This document shows positions 25,677 to 39,177 of a stretch of 64,000 bases of DNA, one piece after another. The notes beneath the pieces are model-generated. The model did not search any database and was not told the DNA's origin. It saw only the letters and a list, made by a program, of their open reading frames with translations. This DNA comes from Serratia liquefaciens ATCC 27592. Lineage in GTDB: Bacteria > Pseudomonadota > Gammaproteobacteria > Enterobacterales > Enterobacteriaceae. Location: positions 3,348,001-3,412,000 of the forward strand of contig NC_021741.1 in assembly GCF_000422085.1 (NCBI RefSeq), in the 5' to 3' direction. A program made the position numbers and the translations under genes. Each line of letters opens with the position of its first letter. Position 1 is the first letter of the stretch.

Positions 25677-26432
25677 TTACAAATAAATAAAAGTCGTGAC
25701 ATCGTCACCTTTCTGCCAGTAACGTCCGCAAAAACGGCGACCTGCATGGCACTGCGGCGTGAGGGTTTTGAGCAGTTCCAATTCGAACGTCTGTCGTTGC
25801 GTATCCAGCGTGACCAGGCGTGCGTCGAGAAAGTCAAAATAGCAGCGCACCTGCGGATATAGCGCTTTGAACAGGCTCTCTTTGGCGGAAAAGGCCAAGG
25901 TCAGCAGGTGGTTAAATGGCTGTGAATGAGTGCGCAGTTGGGCAGATTCCGCCTCGCTGACGATAGCTCGCTGCAGCTCCTCCGCACGCCCGGCGGGAAT
26001 GAACGTTTCAACGTCCAGCCCCACGCCGCCCAACCCGGTTTCCGGATGCACCGCGCAAAGCGCTGTGTCCGCATTGTGGCTGAGCGCACCGGCGATACCC
26101 GGCGGCCACTGCGGTGCCCGGTCTTCGCCGCGCAACAGCGTGAAATCCGCAAAACCCAGCGGTGCCAACAAGGTCCGCGCCAGATAACGCCCGGCCAGAT
26201 ATTCCGCCCGCCGCTTTGGCACCGCACGCGCCAGATGTTCGGGGAGCGCCATGCCAATGGCAGCGAAACAGTCATCCTGGTAGTGCGCCACAGAAAAGCG
26301 GCAACGGACAACCTGCCCCGGGTAATCGTCCAGGTTCAACCGTTCAAAGGTGGGAATAAAAGAAGAGAACACGGGTTGTCCATATTGGGTGTGCAGAACG
26401 CTAATTTTAGACGCCGAGCTCCTGAGCAACAA
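25677..26432 (-). CDS. EntD-family 4'-phosphopantetheinyl transferase
   Basis: Up to 251 residues. It moves phosphopantetheine from CoA to a Ser of carrier-protein domains in NRPS/PKS enzymes. The EntD-type motifs are clear: RAEYLAGRYLAR, LSHNADTALCAV, the Mg-binding GLDVE, and FSAKESLFKALYP. The first start is TTG at 26432; a GTG giving a start at VFSSFIPTF, with GGA upstream, would be about 20 residues shorter, so the 5' end is uncertain. No NRPS genes are in the window, so it serves targets elsewhere; Serratia PswP, needed for serrawettin, is the same family. Confidence 0.85.
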   Translation of the reverse strand: MLLRSSASKISVLHTQYGQPVFSSFIPTFERLNLDDYPGQVVRCRFSVAHYQDDCFAAIGMALPEHLARAVPKRRAEYLAGRYLARTLLAPLGFADFTLLRGEDRAPQWPPGIAGALSHNADTALCAVHPETGLGGVGLDVETFIPAGRAEELQRAIVSEAESAQLRTHSQPFNHLLTLAFSAKESLFKALYPQVRCYFDFLDARLVTLDTQRQTFELELLKTLTPQCHAGRRFCGRYWQKGDDVTTFIYL

Positions 26433-26440
26433 TGATTATT

Positions 26441-26466
26441 CCTCTCCCCCGTTACCGAGGGAGAGG
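26441..26466 (-). terminator. Hairpin downstream of agp
   Basis: CCTCTCCC (26441-26448) pairs with GGGAGAGG (26459-26466). It lies 11 bp after the agp stop codon; no strong U tract, so only a candidate terminator. Confidence 0.4.
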
Positions 26467-26476
26467 CACGACGGGA

Positions 26477-27706
26477 TTACAGAATCCCTTTCATGGTTTT
26501 TTCGAAGTCGCTCCAGGCGCAGTAGCCCTGCTTATCGATTGGGCAGCCTTTTAACGCCATCGTAACGCGCTGCGGCGGGGTTTTCAGCGTCAGCGGAGTG
26601 GCATTGCGCAACTGGTCGGTGGATTGATACACGTACTCGATTTTCAGCAAATCGCGATCGTTTTTCTTATCGTGCCAGCGCTGGAACACCAGCTTGCCGC
26701 CAATTGGCGTTTTCTCATACTGGTGCGGCAGTTGGTACGGCTTGAACTCCATCGCCGACAGCAGGGAGGCAATGTTGGAGTCGTGACCCACCAGCACCGT
26801 TACCTTCGGCGAATCCGGCTTGCGTTCGCCAATCAATGCGCCGTTGATATACGTCAGCAGCGGTTTGGCCACGTTTTGCGCCACCACCGGCGAGGTGAAC
26901 AGCGAATCCTGATAGCCGTCTTTCAGCTGCGCCAACTGTTTCCACTGCTGTGGCGTGGTGATTTTGCCCCAGGCCACGGCCTTCATCGGGAAGCCTTCGT
27001 AATATTGCAGCATAAAGGCGTCCACCAGCGAGTTCCCTACCCGCAGCGGCCCGGCCACACCCGGCTCTTTGCCCGGCACCGCGCTCATTTTGCTGGCTTC
27101 TTTGGTCAGATCGCAGTGCTTGTCGGTTTTACAGGCGCTGGAATCTTTGTAATCGATGATTTTTTCTAATTGCTTGTAGGAGGCGTCCAGCTTCAACGAG
27201 GCCAGTTCGGCGTTCATTGCCCCCAGAGCCTGCTGATTGAAAGCTTCGCTGTTGTCAGTGATGATCGGGTTGAAGGTGGGATCCATCTCCCCCATTTTGT
27301 CCTGATGATGCACGCTGACGTCACAACCGGGGAAAGCACCGTTGGTAAAGAACTGCGCGGTCGCCACCGTGCGTTGCAAACTGTTGGCATAGACGTAAAC
27401 GCTGCCGGCGGTCGGGCAGCCTTCCTGCGGCAATACTCCGGTTTGCTTGAGCCACGCATTGAAGTAGTGGCCCATATACACTTCCAGCACCCCGCCCTTG
27501 GTGGTCAGCAGGCCACCCGGCGTGTCCCAGGCCGGCCAGGCTTTGGGCGTGGACTGCGCCAATACGCTGCCGTTGTTGGCCAGCGGCGCACGCAGGTTAT
27601 GGCGGCTCATCACCAGCACCTGATCCAATTGATAGTCGTTGGTTTCCGCCAAGGCAGTCCCGGTCATAAATAACGGCAAGCACAGCAATAAAGTTTTTCT
27701 TTTCAT
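26477..27706 (-). CDS. agp: Glucose-1-phosphatase, histidine acid phosphatase family
   Basis: 409 residues, periplasmic. Signal peptide 1-20 (ending ALA). The active-site motif RHNLRAP (R35, H36, R39) and the distal His-Asp pair in VGHDSN (about H308, D309) define a histidine acid phosphatase. RHNLRAP rather than the RHGxRAP of phytases, plus the overall match to E. coli Agp, favours glucose-1-phosphatase, which scavenges glucose from glucose-1-phosphate. Six or more cysteines suggest several disulfides. GGAG lies nine bases before the start. Confidence 0.9.
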   Translation of the reverse strand: MKRKTLLLCLPLFMTGTALAETNDYQLDQVLVMSRHNLRAPLANNGSVLAQSTPKAWPAWDTPGGLLTTKGGVLEVYMGHYFNAWLKQTGVLPQEGCPTAGSVYVYANSLQRTVATAQFFTNGAFPGCDVSVHHQDKMGEMDPTFNPIITDNSEAFNQQALGAMNAELASLKLDASYKQLEKIIDYKDSSACKTDKHCDLTKEASKMSAVPGKEPGVAGPLRVGNSLVDAFMLQYYEGFPMKAVAWGKITTPQQWKQLAQLKDGYQDSLFTSPVVAQNVAKPLLTYINGALIGERKPDSPKVTVLVGHDSNIASLLSAMEFKPYQLPHQYEKTPIGGKLVFQRWHDKKNDRDLLKIEYVYQSTDQLRNATPLTLKTPPQRVTMALKGCPIDKQGYCAWSDFEKTMKGIL

Positions 27707-27856
27707 CCGCAGAGGCTCCAGGATTGTGATTATTTTTAATGTGTTAGCTATTGCTTCGCTATCATGGAGAGGTTAACGCCGAAAGTGTGTGATGAGCATC
27801 ACAGGGAAAGGTCTGCTCAGCGACCCTTCGCCGAGGGCCGCCGATAATTTAGAAAA

Positions 27857-29320
27857 TCACATCCACAAACGCATAATCGGCCAGCCGATCAACAACAGCG
27901 CGGCGATGTACACCACGCCCAGAATACCGCCCATCCGCCAGTAGTCTTTCGACTTCACATAGCCACAGCCGTAGATGATAACCCCAGGACCGGTGGCGTA
28001 CGGCGTCAGCACGCCCATGATACCGATCGACAGCACCAGCAGCATCGACAGCTGCTCCATAGGCACGCCCGGCAGGCCTTTACCGACGGCAAGGATCACC
28101 GGCAGCAGGGTTGCCGTGTGCGCCGACAGGCTGGCGAACAGGTAGTGAGCGAAATAGAACACCAGGACCAGCGCCACAACCGTCATATCCGGCGAGAATC
28201 CGTCCAGATGGGTGCTCATGGTCAGCGCGAACCAGTCGATAAAACCGGAGCGCGTCAGGCCGTTGGCCATCACCACCAGCGTCGCCAGGTTCACCAAGGT
28301 GTTCCAGGCGCTGGAGTATTTGGTGATGTCCTTCCACGACACCACGTGCAAGGCCAGCATCAGCGATACCGCCAACAAACAGACCGTGGTGGCATCCAAT
28401 ATCTTGCCGCCAAACACCCACAGACACAGGCTGAGCAGCACCAGGCCAATCAGCGTGTACTCCTTGCGCGTCAGCTTGCCCATTTCCCCCAGCGCGCTAT
28501 TGGCCCAGGAAGCGACTTCGCTGCTGTGCGTAACGCCCGGTTTGTACAGGTAATAGGAAATCAACGGCGCAATCACCAGCAGCAGCAGACCGACCGGCAG
28601 GAAGGCCAGGAACCACTGCATCCAGCTGATATGCACGCCGGCGATTTTGCTGACGAACTCGATACCCAGCACGTTAGGCGCGGCGCCGGTGACAAACATC
28701 GAGGAGCTGATGCTGGTCCCGACCACCATCATCCACATCAGGTAACCGCCGATGCGCCGTGAGGAGGGATCGTTGGGGAAGGAATCAAACAGCGGCGGCA
28801 GGTTTTTCACCACCGGGAACACGGTGCCACCGGTACGGGCGGTGTTGGACGGGGTAAAAGGTGCCAGCAGGATATCGATGATCACCACCGCATAACCGAG
28901 TGTCAGGGTACGCTTGCCCATAAACTTCACCAAAAACAGCGCAATGCGTCGCCCTAGCCCGGTGGCTTCGTAGCCGAGCGCAAAGATAAATGCGCCGAAC
29001 ACAAGCCAGACGGTGGTGCTGGAGAATCCGGCCAGCCCCCATTTCAGCGCCTCTTTACCGGCCTTGAAGCCCGGCTCCGCTAATTCCTGCGCCCCGAACA
29101 GCACCCAGTTGGCGCTCAGCACGCTGAGGGTCACGGCGATAAAGCTGATCGCCGTCGCCGGGATCGGCTCCAGGATCATGCCGACAATCATCGCCACAAA
29201 AATGGCGAAGTAGCGCCAGGCCTGCGGCGGCATGCCGTCGGGCGTGGGTATCCAGAGCAGGATCGCCAGCACCAACAGCGGCGCCAGCGCTTTCCAGATT
29301 TTTTCCTTGGTTTCGGACAT
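27857..29320 (-). CDS. citT: Citrate:succinate antiporter CitT
   Basis: 487 residues, the same length as E. coli CitT, with about 12 membrane helices. Divalent anion:sodium symporter (DASS/CitT) motifs: SNTARTGGTVFPVV near 155, SSSMFVTGAAPN near 200, and TPYATGPGVIIYGCGYV near 445. It exchanges external citrate for internal succinate during anaerobic citrate fermentation. Last gene of the citC-citT operon, 39 bp after citG. Confidence 0.93.
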   Translation of the reverse strand: MSETKEKIWKALAPLLVLAILLWIPTPDGMPPQAWRYFAIFVAMIVGMILEPIPATAISFIAVTLSVLSANWVLFGAQELAEPGFKAGKEALKWGLAGFSSTTVWLVFGAFIFALGYEATGLGRRIALFLVKFMGKRTLTLGYAVVIIDILLAPFTPSNTARTGGTVFPVVKNLPPLFDSFPNDPSSRRIGGYLMWMMVVGTSISSSMFVTGAAPNVLGIEFVSKIAGVHISWMQWFLAFLPVGLLLLVIAPLISYYLYKPGVTHSSEVASWANSALGEMGKLTRKEYTLIGLVLLSLCLWVFGGKILDATTVCLLAVSLMLALHVVSWKDITKYSSAWNTLVNLATLVVMANGLTRSGFIDWFALTMSTHLDGFSPDMTVVALVLVFYFAHYLFASLSAHTATLLPVILAVGKGLPGVPMEQLSMLLVLSIGIMGVLTPYATGPGVIIYGCGYVKSKDYWRMGGILGVVYIAALLLIGWPIMRLWM

Positions 29321-29359
29321 AAGTTTCTCCTGAAGACGGGTTATTTTTTTAGCTATGCC

Positions 29360-30286
29360 CTAGGGATTCCAAGTTGTGGCTTGAAAGGCAGCGGGCTTAG
29401 TGGAATTGGGTAATTGCGCCAGCAGCCAGGTGACGATCAACAGATCGGCACTGCCGCCTGGGCTGAGATTGCGGTGAATGCACTCGGCGTCGAACTGCCG
29501 CAGGCGTGCTATGCCCTGCTGACCCTGGGCTCCCCCCTGCGCCAGCAGTTCGCCGGCACGCCGCTGCAACCAACGCAGGCCTTCGAGACCGCCGCGTGAG
29601 GCGACATTGGTGTCATCGTTGTTGGCCATTAGCCACAGCAGGCTGTCCATCAGCGCCGTTTGCTCATCGCACCCGGCGTTCAGCCGTTGCAGGTACAGCG
29701 GCAGCGCACCGTTAATCACCCGCTCGAAGCCGGACTCTGCCTCGCCGCGCGCGCCGCTCAGGCCGTGTTGGGCAAACAGCCTTTGGCCGGCGGTCTGCAA
29801 CGCATTGCGCTGTTGCAGCTCGCGCGCCACCAGTCCACGACACATCGACGCCACTTCGGCGCACAGCGTGGCGGCGTCAATAGACTGCGGCCTCTGGGAC
29901 AGGCGACCGAAAGCGGTGCACAGCAGGCCGAGGGAAAATACGCTGCCTTTATGGGTGTTGACGCCACCGGTGGCCTGAAACATGTGGTTTTCGCAGGCCA
30001 GCCCCAGCGGACGCAGCCTGACCAACTGCTCGGCAGCCGGGCAACGGGCGTCTTCCTGCCCCTGACGGACAAAGCGCGGCAGCCAGATGCCGATAGCGCG
30101 GGCGCTGCGGTAAAAATGGCCGATGTTCATGTCCCGGTGGGCACCGTTGTTGTGGCGATCCACCAGCCCCGGTTTGGGCGTCAGGTTCACCTCGACCAAC
30201 AGGGCGCGGTAGGCGGCATGGGCAAAGCCACTGACCGGCGCCGGTGGGCTACACCGGGCGAGTTCAACGGGTTGAGAGCGCATCAT
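29360..30286 (-). CDS. citG: Triphosphoribosyl-dephospho-CoA synthase CitG
   Basis: 308 residues. Makes the precursor of the citrate lyase prosthetic group from ATP and dephospho-CoA. Conserved blocks: [39 protein letters not shown] and [13 protein letters not shown]. Its start overlaps the end of citX by 23 bp; in some bacteria these two are fused. Confidence 0.93.
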   Translation of the reverse strand: MMRSQPVELARCSPPAPVSGFAHAAYRALLVEVNLTPKPGLVDRHNNGAHRDMNIGHFYRSARAIGIWLPRFVRQGQEDARCPAAEQLVRLRPLGLACENHMFQATGGVNTHKGSVFSLGLLCTAFGRLSQRPQSIDAATLCAEVASMCRGLVARELQQRNALQTAGQRLFAQHGLSGARGEAESGFERVINGALPLYLQRLNAGCDEQTALMDSLLWLMANNDDTNVASRGGLEGLRWLQRRAGELLAQGGAQGQQGIARLRQFDAECIHRNLSPGGSADLLIVTWLLAQLPNSTKPAAFQATTWNP

Positions 30287-30815
30287 TGAGCATCCTTTCC
30301 ATTTCCTGCAGCAGCTGTTCGCTGCTGTGTCGCCGCTGACGGGCGCAGATTTTGGCCGGCTGGCTGCACAGCAGGCAGCGGCGCTCCGCCAGCCCCAGAT
30401 CGCGGCGCGATAAAATACGGCCCTCGGGATCCAGCACGTCGATATCCCACAGCCGACCTATCGGCTGCTGAACCTCCAACTGCATGGCGCAGTCCTTCAC
30501 CCGTTGGGCATCGGCCTGCAGCGCCATAAACCCTTCACAACCGGTGGAAAGCGCCAGCGCTTCCGCCTGCAGGCAGTGCCAGTTTTGCTCACGCCCCATT
30601 TGCTGCAGCGCCTGCCAGCCGAGGTTGAAGATGTTGCGGGTCAGGGCACTGTCTTTTACCGCACCGGGCACCACCAGCGTCAGCACCAGCAACGTGGAAG
30701 CATGCTGAGCCTGCCACGCCTGCTGCCGTGCCTGGCGGCACTCGCGGCTGGTCAGCAGTTCCGGCAGGCTGACGGCGCGGTTGGCGGCCAGTTCAGGAGG
30801 GACGCAGGTCATCAC
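30264..30815 (-). CDS. citX: Apo-citrate lyase phosphoribosyl-dephospho-CoA transferase CitX
   Basis: 183 residues, the E. coli CitX length. Attaches the prosthetic group made by CitG to the CitD acyl carrier protein. Visible family blocks: [13 protein letters not shown] near the start, VVPGAVKDS, and a Cys-rich [15 protein letters not shown] segment near 150. Situated 1 bp after citF and overlapping citG. Confidence 0.92.
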   Translation of the reverse strand: MMTCVPPELAANRAVSLPELLTSRECRQARQQAWQAQHASTLLVLTLVVPGAVKDSALTRNIFNLGWQALQQMGREQNWHCLQAEALALSTGCEGFMALQADAQRVKDCAMQLEVQQPIGRLWDIDVLDPEGRILSRRDLGLAERRCLLCSQPAKICARQRRHSSEQLLQEMERMLNDALSTR

Positions 30816-30816
30816 G

Positions 30817-32322
30817 TTACTCCGCCACCTGATGCACCACGTCGATCACCGAACCGTCGCGATAACGCACGACCGCCACCACTTTGTCGGTGAAGGCGAT
30901 CGGCTGCGGTTCGCCGGTCAGCAACAGCGCACGCTGGCGTAGCCAGTCGATGCCAACCACCGGCAGCCCGGCCTCTTGCAGCCGCTGCGCCAACTCCGGC
31001 CGCGCCGGGTTAACGGCAATACCGTGATCGGTAACCAAAATGTCGATGCTGGAGCCCGGCGTGACGCAGGTGGTCACCTGCTCGACCAGCGTTGGAATGC
31101 GCCCGCGCACCAGCGGTGCGACGATGATCGCCAACCGTGCCGCCGCGGCGGTGTCGCAGTGACCGCCAGAAGCCCCGCGCAGCACGCCGTCGGAACCGGT
31201 CAGCACGTTGACGTTGAAGCCGGTATCGATCTCCAGCGCGCTTAGCACCACCACGTCAAGCCGGTCGACCGAAGCGCCCTTCGAACTGAAGTTGGCATAC
31301 TGATTGGCGCTGATTTCAATGTGATTGGGATTGCGCGCCAACGACATCGCCGCCGCGCGGTCAAAACTCTGCACGTCCAGCAGGCGAGCAATCAGCCCTT
31401 TTTCATGCAGATCCACCATGGTTGAGGTAATGCCGCCGAGGGCGAAACCGGCGCGAACGCCACGCGCGCGCATTTTGTCTTCCAGAAAACGCGTCACCGC
31501 CAACGAAGCCCCGCCGGTGCCGGTTTGCAGCGAGAATCCTTCGGTAAAGAAGCCGGAACCGGCAATCACTTCGGCAGCGCGGCGGGCAATCAGTAATTCA
31601 CGCGGGTTAGAGGTCATGCGGGTGGCATCGGCACCGATCTTGTCGGCGTCCCCCACTCGCTCGAGTTGAACGATCAGATCGACCCGATCCTGCGCCAGGC
31701 TGGCCGGATGATGCGGATAAGGCAGGATCGCTTCGGTCAGCAACACCACGGTGCCTGCGGTATCGGCATCCACTTTGGCGTAGCCCAACGAACCGCAGCA
31801 GGCTTCGCCGCTGTAGCCGTTAGCATTGCCAAATTCGTCGCAGGCCGGAACCCCAAGGAAAGCGACGTCTATCGCCAGTTCACCGGACTCGATCAGGTTG
31901 ACGCGGCCACCGTGGGAGTGAATTTGTACCGGTTCGGCCAGCAGGCCGCGTGAGATGGCATCCGCCAGCGGGCCACGCAGGCCGGAGGTGTAAATGCGGC
32001 TCACCACCCCGTTGCGGATATGGCCGACCAGCGGCGCATGGCATTCGCTCAGCGAGCTGGAGGCCAGCGTCAGGTTGCGGAACCCCATCGCCGCCAGCGT
32101 TTCCATCACCTGATTCAGCGCCAGATCGCCGCCGCGAAATGCATGGTGGAAAGAGATGGTCATTCCGTCCTGCAAACCGCTGCGGCGTACCGCCTGTTCC
32201 AGCGTGTCGCAGCGTTTGATATCGCGCGGCTTGCGCGCCTGCAGGTTGGCCTTGGAGGCATCCTGATAGCAGCGCAGGTCCGCCAGGTTGCTCAGGGTCA
32301 TCAGTCGTTGTTGGCGTTTCAT
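30817..32322 (-). CDS. citF: Citrate lyase alpha subunit (citrate CoA-transferase)
   Basis: 501 residues. Transfers citrate to the thiol of the acyl carrier protein in exchange for acetate. CoA-transferase family I motifs: SFHHAFRGGDLALN near 55, GFALGGITSTMVDLHEKGL near 300, and DTGFNVNVLTGSDGVLRGASGGH near 370. The ATG overlaps the citE stop by one base (TAATG). Confidence 0.95.
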   Translation of the reverse strand: MKRQQRLMTLSNLADLRCYQDASKANLQARKPRDIKRCDTLEQAVRRSGLQDGMTISFHHAFRGGDLALNQVMETLAAMGFRNLTLASSSLSECHAPLVGHIRNGVVSRIYTSGLRGPLADAISRGLLAEPVQIHSHGGRVNLIESGELAIDVAFLGVPACDEFGNANGYSGEACCGSLGYAKVDADTAGTVVLLTEAILPYPHHPASLAQDRVDLIVQLERVGDADKIGADATRMTSNPRELLIARRAAEVIAGSGFFTEGFSLQTGTGGASLAVTRFLEDKMRARGVRAGFALGGITSTMVDLHEKGLIARLLDVQSFDRAAAMSLARNPNHIEISANQYANFSSKGASVDRLDVVVLSALEIDTGFNVNVLTGSDGVLRGASGGHCDTAAAARLAIIVAPLVRGRIPTLVEQVTTCVTPGSSIDILVTDHGIAVNPARPELAQRLQEAGLPVVGIDWLRQRALLLTGEPQPIAFTDKVVAVVRYRDGSVIDVVHQVAE

Positions 32323-33242
32323 TATGCTTCCTCTCCGTGCTGAACCGACGCTTCGCGGATGCCGGAAAGCGCTGCGCGTTGCAATACCAGCCGCGCGCGT
32401 TCAATCACCGGGCTGTCGACCATCTTGCCGTTGAGCGACACTACCCCGCGCCCTTCCTGCTCCGCCGCCGCCGCGGCATCCACCACCCGCTGGGCGTGAG
32501 CCACTTCCTTGGCGGTTGGCGCATACAGGTTGTGCAGCAGTTCAATTTGCCGTGGGTTAATCAGGGATTTACCGTCGAAACCGAGCTGTTTGATCAGCGC
32601 CGCTTCCTGCAGGAAGCCGGTTTCGTTATTGGCATCGGAATACACGGTGTCGAACGCCTGAATGCCCGCGGCCCGCGCCGCCTGTAATATTGAGCAACGC
32701 GCAAACAGCAGCTCAATACCCTCCGGCGAACGTTCGGTACGCAGATTGCGCACGTAGTCTTCCGCGCCGAGCGCGATGCCGATCAATCGCGGTGAGGCAT
32801 GGGCGATGGCGACCGCCTGGGTGATCCCCGCCGCCGACTCAATCGCCGCCAGCAGGCCGGTGCTGCCCACCGGGCGCCCGCAGTCGGCTTCGATGGCGGC
32901 AATTTCGCGATCCATATCCACCACGTCCTGCGCGCTGTCGGTTTTCGGCAGGCGCACGATGTCCGCCCCGCCGCGCACTACCGCCTGCAGATCCGCCAGC
33001 CCGTAGGCAGAATCCAGCGCGTTGACGCGCACAATGGTTTCCACTTCCTGATACAGCGGGTGTTGCAACGCGTGATACACCAGCCGCCGCGCGGCGTCTT
33101 TTTCGCGCAGGATCACCGAGTCTTCCAGATCGAACATCAGCGCATCGGCCTGATAGATAAAGGCGTTGCTCACCATGGCCGCATTGGCACCGGGCACGAA
33201 CAGCATGCTGCGGCGCAGACGGTGTTTATTCAGCGTTTTCAT
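32322..33242 (-). CDS. citE: Citrate lyase beta subunit (citryl-ACP lyase)
   Basis: 306 residues. Cleaves citryl-ACP to oxaloacetate and acetyl-ACP. HpcH/HpaI TIM barrel with [10 protein letters not shown] at the start, MFDLEDSV (Mg ligands), VRVNALDS and [10 protein letters not shown]. Overlaps citD by 17 bp and citF by 1 bp. Confidence 0.95.
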   Translation of the reverse strand: MKTLNKHRLRRSMLFVPGANAAMVSNAFIYQADALMFDLEDSVILREKDAARRLVYHALQHPLYQEVETIVRVNALDSAYGLADLQAVVRGGADIVRLPKTDSAQDVVDMDREIAAIEADCGRPVGSTGLLAAIESAAGITQAVAIAHASPRLIGIALGAEDYVRNLRTERSPEGIELLFARCSILQAARAAGIQAFDTVYSDANNETGFLQEAALIKQLGFDGKSLINPRQIELLHNLYAPTAKEVAHAQRVVDAAAAAEQEGRGVVSLNGKMVDSPVIERARLVLQRAALSGIREASVQHGEEA

Positions 33243-33534
33243 GATGCGCCCCCCATGGCAGTAGGCCGTTGTCGCTGGCGCGCATCAGCGCGGTTTCCAG
33301 CCGGGCCCGCAGCACGCAGTCGAGCGCGCCTTTGTCGTCGACTATCACCTGCACCGGCTCCACCTGATAACGTTGCAGCACCTCCAGCAACGTTTGGCGG
33401 ATGGCTTCGCCGAACTGTTTCTCTACGCTGCTGGCGATCAGCAGATCGTGTTCCGGCCCCTCGGCGGGGGCGATGCGCACCATGACATCGCTGGATTCCA
33501 GCGTGCCGGCCATTGCTTCTCGGATAATTTTCAT
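33226..33534 (-). CDS. citD: Citrate lyase acyl carrier protein (gamma subunit)
   Basis: 102 residues. Carries the phosphoribosyl-dephospho-CoA group on Ser14, visible in [11 protein letters not shown] (S14). Overlaps citC by 4 bp and citE by 17 bp, so the complex subunits are translationally coupled. Confidence 0.94.
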   Translation of the reverse strand: MKIIREAMAGTLESSDVMVRIAPAEGPEHDLLIASSVEKQFGEAIRQTLLEVLQRYQVEPVQVIVDDKGALDCVLRARLETALMRASDNGLLPWGAHHENAE

Positions 33535-34604
33535 CTTTCACCTGATTGTGCGGATTCAAAGGGGTGTGCCGCCGGCTTGGCCCGGCGCTGCGTTTGCAAA
33601 TCTTGCAGGTAATACAGGGTGTCCGGCGGCACCAGCGGCGCGGCGGCGTGGAAGTCCCCGGCGGCCAGCAGCTTGCGCACCCAGGAGGCGGAGATCGCCG
33701 TGCCCTGATATTGCAAACGCTCGATTTCCACCAGCGCGATCGGCGGGCTGGGCAGCGCCGGGGTTTCCAGCCAATAACGCATATCGCGGTTGTACTTGGC
33801 GGTGACCGCGCAGAAAGGCTCGTTGCCGACGAAGCGGTGGGTAATGCCCAACGCGGGCGCCAGATACTGACGGAAGATCTTCAGATCGATTTCGGTGTAG
33901 CAGTCGTCGGCAATACCTTGATCTTTAATGAAGTAACAGGGGAAGGTGGCGCGTGAAATGACGTATTGCGACCCTTCGTGCACCGTCAGGTTAGGAATGT
34001 CTGCGGTGCCCGCCAGCACCAGCCGCCGCCGATCTTCATAGCTGAAGCGCGAAGTATTTTCCTTGACCAAAAACAGGTGCAGCCAGTCGCATTGCGCAGC
34101 GGCCTGGCGCACCAGGTATTGGTGGCCGCGGGTAAAGGGGTTGGCGTTCATCACGATACTGCCGATGGTGGTGCCTGGCCGGCGCTGGCCCGCTAACTGA
34201 GCGGCATAGCGTTTCAGCCGGCACGGGCTGTTTTCCATTAGCACCACGATGCCCGGCACCCGGGCGATGGGGTAGAAACCGCATTGCTGGAACAGCGGCT
34301 CATTTTGGATTTTGGTGTAGATAAACAGCTGGGTGTGATGGCGTTCATAAGCCAGATTCACCAGCTCCGTTGCCAACGTCAGCCCCAAACCTTCGCCGCG
34401 CATTTGCGGGCTGATGGCGACGCATTTGATAATATTGTCGGCAATGCCGCCGCAGGCGACCAACTTATCGTTTTGCGTCACGGTAATAAATATTTCAACC
34501 GTGGTGTCAATATTCAGATCGTTACTGCGCAGGAAAGCATTAATCTGCGCGATACTTTTATGATCGGACCTTTTGACTCGATTAAATAGGGTGTCGCCCA
34601 ACAT
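33531..34604 (-). CDS. citC: [Citrate (pro-3S)-lyase] ligase CitC
   Basis: 357 residues. Activates citrate lyase by acetylating its prosthetic thiol with ATP and acetate. An N-terminal GNAT-like domain ([18 protein letters not shown], about 65-82) precedes a nucleotidyltransferase domain with the HxGH-like [14 protein letters not shown] near 152-165 and [10 protein letters not shown] near 320. First gene of the operon; the AT-rich 331-bp region before it is shared with dpiA. Confidence 0.94.
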   Translation of the reverse strand: MLGDTLFNRVKRSDHKSIAQINAFLRSNDLNIDTTVEIFITVTQNDKLVACGGIADNIIKCVAISPQMRGEGLGLTLATELVNLAYERHHTQLFIYTKIQNEPLFQQCGFYPIARVPGIVVLMENSPCRLKRYAAQLAGQRRPGTTIGSIVMNANPFTRGHQYLVRQAAAQCDWLHLFLVKENTSRFSYEDRRRLVLAGTADIPNLTVHEGSQYVISRATFPCYFIKDQGIADDCYTEIDLKIFRQYLAPALGITHRFVGNEPFCAVTAKYNRDMRYWLETPALPSPPIALVEIERLQYQGTAISASWVRKLLAAGDFHAAAPLVPPDTLYYLQDLQTQRRAKPAAHPFESAQSGER

Positions 34605-34935
34605 AACACGCTCTCTGGGTTAACTATTAAATAACAAAATAAATACAAAAAAGAGTGTCGATTAACATTTATCACCGAAATTAAAACCTTAAAAACCATG
34701 GAGATAAATCCACCAAGGACACTTAATGAAACAATGGTAAACAGAAAAAAATAGCGAATTATTGACCTATTTCACAAACCCCTTTCGGTTAATAAGTTAT
34801 TTAATGTTCTTTATTTACTTAATTATTTTTATGGTGTTTATTATTGAGATAATCTTTATTTTACGCGGCAATTAACTTACATTTTCGTAGCATATTGATC
34901 GCAATCTGCAAGACGACGGGGAGACGGGATTCACT
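34605..34935. promoter_or_regulatory. Divergent control region between citC and dpiA
   Basis: 331 bp without a gene, strikingly AT-rich compared with both flanks. It must hold the promoters for the citrate operon and for dpiA. CitB/DpiA is known to bind AT-rich sites in this position in E. coli and Klebsiella. I see one candidate CRP site (34761-34776) but no confident minus-10/minus-35 pairs. Confidence 0.6.
34761..34776. promoter_or_regulatory. Candidate CRP site
   Basis: ATTGA-CCTATT-TCACA matches the TGTGA-N6-TCACA consensus fully in the right half and partly in the left. Catabolite control of citrate fermentation is known in relatives. Weak evidence. Confidence 0.3.
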
Positions 34936-35622
34936 ATGGAATGGCTGAATATACTGATCGTCGAAGACGAAACGCCGCTGGCAGAAATGCACGCGGAATT
35001 TATCCGGCAAAACGGCGGCTGCCGACAAATCTGGTTGGCGGGTACCCTGGCGCAGGCCCGTACCATGGTCGAGCGCTTCAAGCCGGATCTGATCCTGCTG
35101 GATAACTTCCTGCCCGACGGCCAGGGCATTGAGCTGCTGCGCGAACTGACGCTGAGCGGTTATGCCGGCGGTATCGTCTTTATCACCGCCGCCAGCGACA
35201 TGGACACCGTGGCCGAAGCCCTGCGCTACGGGGTGTTCGATTACCTGATCAAACCGCTGGCCTATGATCGGCTGGCCCACACGCTATTGCGCTTCAGCCA
35301 GCGGCACCAGGCGCTGAAGGATAAGGCACACCTTAACCAGCGCCGCATTGATCAGATGTTCAATACCTACGCCCGCGGCGAGCCTATGGCGACATTGCCG
35401 GCAGGCATCGATGAGCTGACGCTGGTTAAAATACGCGGCCTGTTCGAACAGCCCTCGGTCAGCCACACCGCTGAAAGCGTTGCGCAACAGATGGGGTTAA
35501 GCCGCACCACGGCACGCCGTTATCTGGAGTTTTGTACCGCCGCCCAGCAGCTGCGCGCCGAAATCATTTACGGCAAGGTAGGCCGTCCGCAGCGGATTTA
35601 CCGGCCTGCTCAGCCAGAATAA
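34936..35622 (+). CDS. dpiA: CitB/DpiA-family response regulator (no adjacent kinase)
   Basis: 228 residues, the E. coli DpiA length. Receiver domain 1-120 with D11, the phospho-acceptor D56 (LILLDNFLPDG), T84 and K106 (YLIKPL), then a linker and a C-terminal HTH (VAQQMGLSRTTARRYLEF) near 180-200. It activates the citrate lyase operon, from which it is divergent. In E. coli and Klebsiella the sensor kinase citA/dpiB precedes this gene in the same operon; here nothing lies between it and citC except the 331-bp control region, and lacZ follows. Confidence 0.9.
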   Translation: MEWLNILIVEDETPLAEMHAEFIRQNGGCRQIWLAGTLAQARTMVERFKPDLILLDNFLPDGQGIELLRELTLSGYAGGIVFITAASDMDTVAEALRYGVFDYLIKPLAYDRLAHTLLRFSQRHQALKDKAHLNQRRIDQMFNTYARGEPMATLPAGIDELTLVKIRGLFEQPSVSHTAESVAQQMGLSRTTARRYLEFCTAAQQLRAEIIYGKVGRPQRIYRPAQPE

Positions 35623-35668
35623 GCGGTTATTTGATCGCCCCTGCAAGCTTGAATGTAACCGCTTTACT
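35621..35668 (+). terminator. Possible terminator after dpiA
   Basis: AAGCGGTTA (35621-35629) pairs with TAACCGCTT (35656-35664) around a 26-base loop, followed by TACTTTTT. The long loop makes this uncertain. If it works, it separates dpiA from lacZ. Confidence 0.4.
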
Positions 35669-35702
35669 TTTTGGGTTCTCCTCAGCATCTTATTCGGCAT
35701 GA

Positions 35703-38825
<3,123 letters not shown>

Positions 38826-38891
38826 ATCTGCCAAAACCTCAACGGGTTGCGCATTCTGTAAGCAAACAGTCACAGAATGCGTAATCCGCCT

Positions 38892-38920
38892 TTGACATGC
38901 TGCCAACACCCCGTTATGAT
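38892..38920 (+). promoter_or_regulatory. Sigma-70 promoter of the first tRNA-Asn gene
   Basis: TTGACA (38892-38897) and TATGAT (38915-38920) are spaced by exactly 17 bp, followed by a GC-rich discriminator (TCCGGCC), as in stable-RNA promoters under stringent control. Confidence 0.8.
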
Positions 38921-38938
38921 TCCGGCCGTTCACACGAT

Positions 38939-39014
38939 TCCTCTGTAGTTCAGTCGGTAGAACGGCGGACTGTTAATCCGTATGTCACTGGTTCGAGTCC
39001 AGTCAGAGGAGCCA
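38939..39014 (+). tRNA. tRNA-Asn (anticodon GTT)
   Basis: 76 bases including the encoded CCA. Acceptor stem TCCTCTG pairs with CAGAGGA, the anticodon loop CTGTTAATC carries GTT, and the T loop is GGTTCGAGTCC. Identical to the gene at 55271-55346. Its 3' end (CCAGTCAGAGGAGCCA) is the known integration core for the Yersinia-type high-pathogenicity island in other enterobacteria; no integrase gene is present here. Confidence 0.97.
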
Positions 39015-39024
39015 TATTAGAGAA

Positions 39025-39056
39025 GCCCGCTCAGGGAAACCTGAGCGGGCTTTTTG
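39025..39056 (+). terminator. Terminator of the first tRNA-Asn gene
   Basis: Perfect 11-bp stem (39025-39035 with 39040-39050) closed by the stable tetraloop GAAA and followed by TTTTT. Confidence 0.9.
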
Positions 39057-39177
39057 CTTTTGGGGTTTTGGGGTTTTGGGATTTTGGTTGGCGGCTTGGG
39101 GCGAAGAGCGGACCTTCAATAGCGATTCTCATACAATGTGTAAATGGACGGTTGTGAGCTCATTAATTAATATTTAT

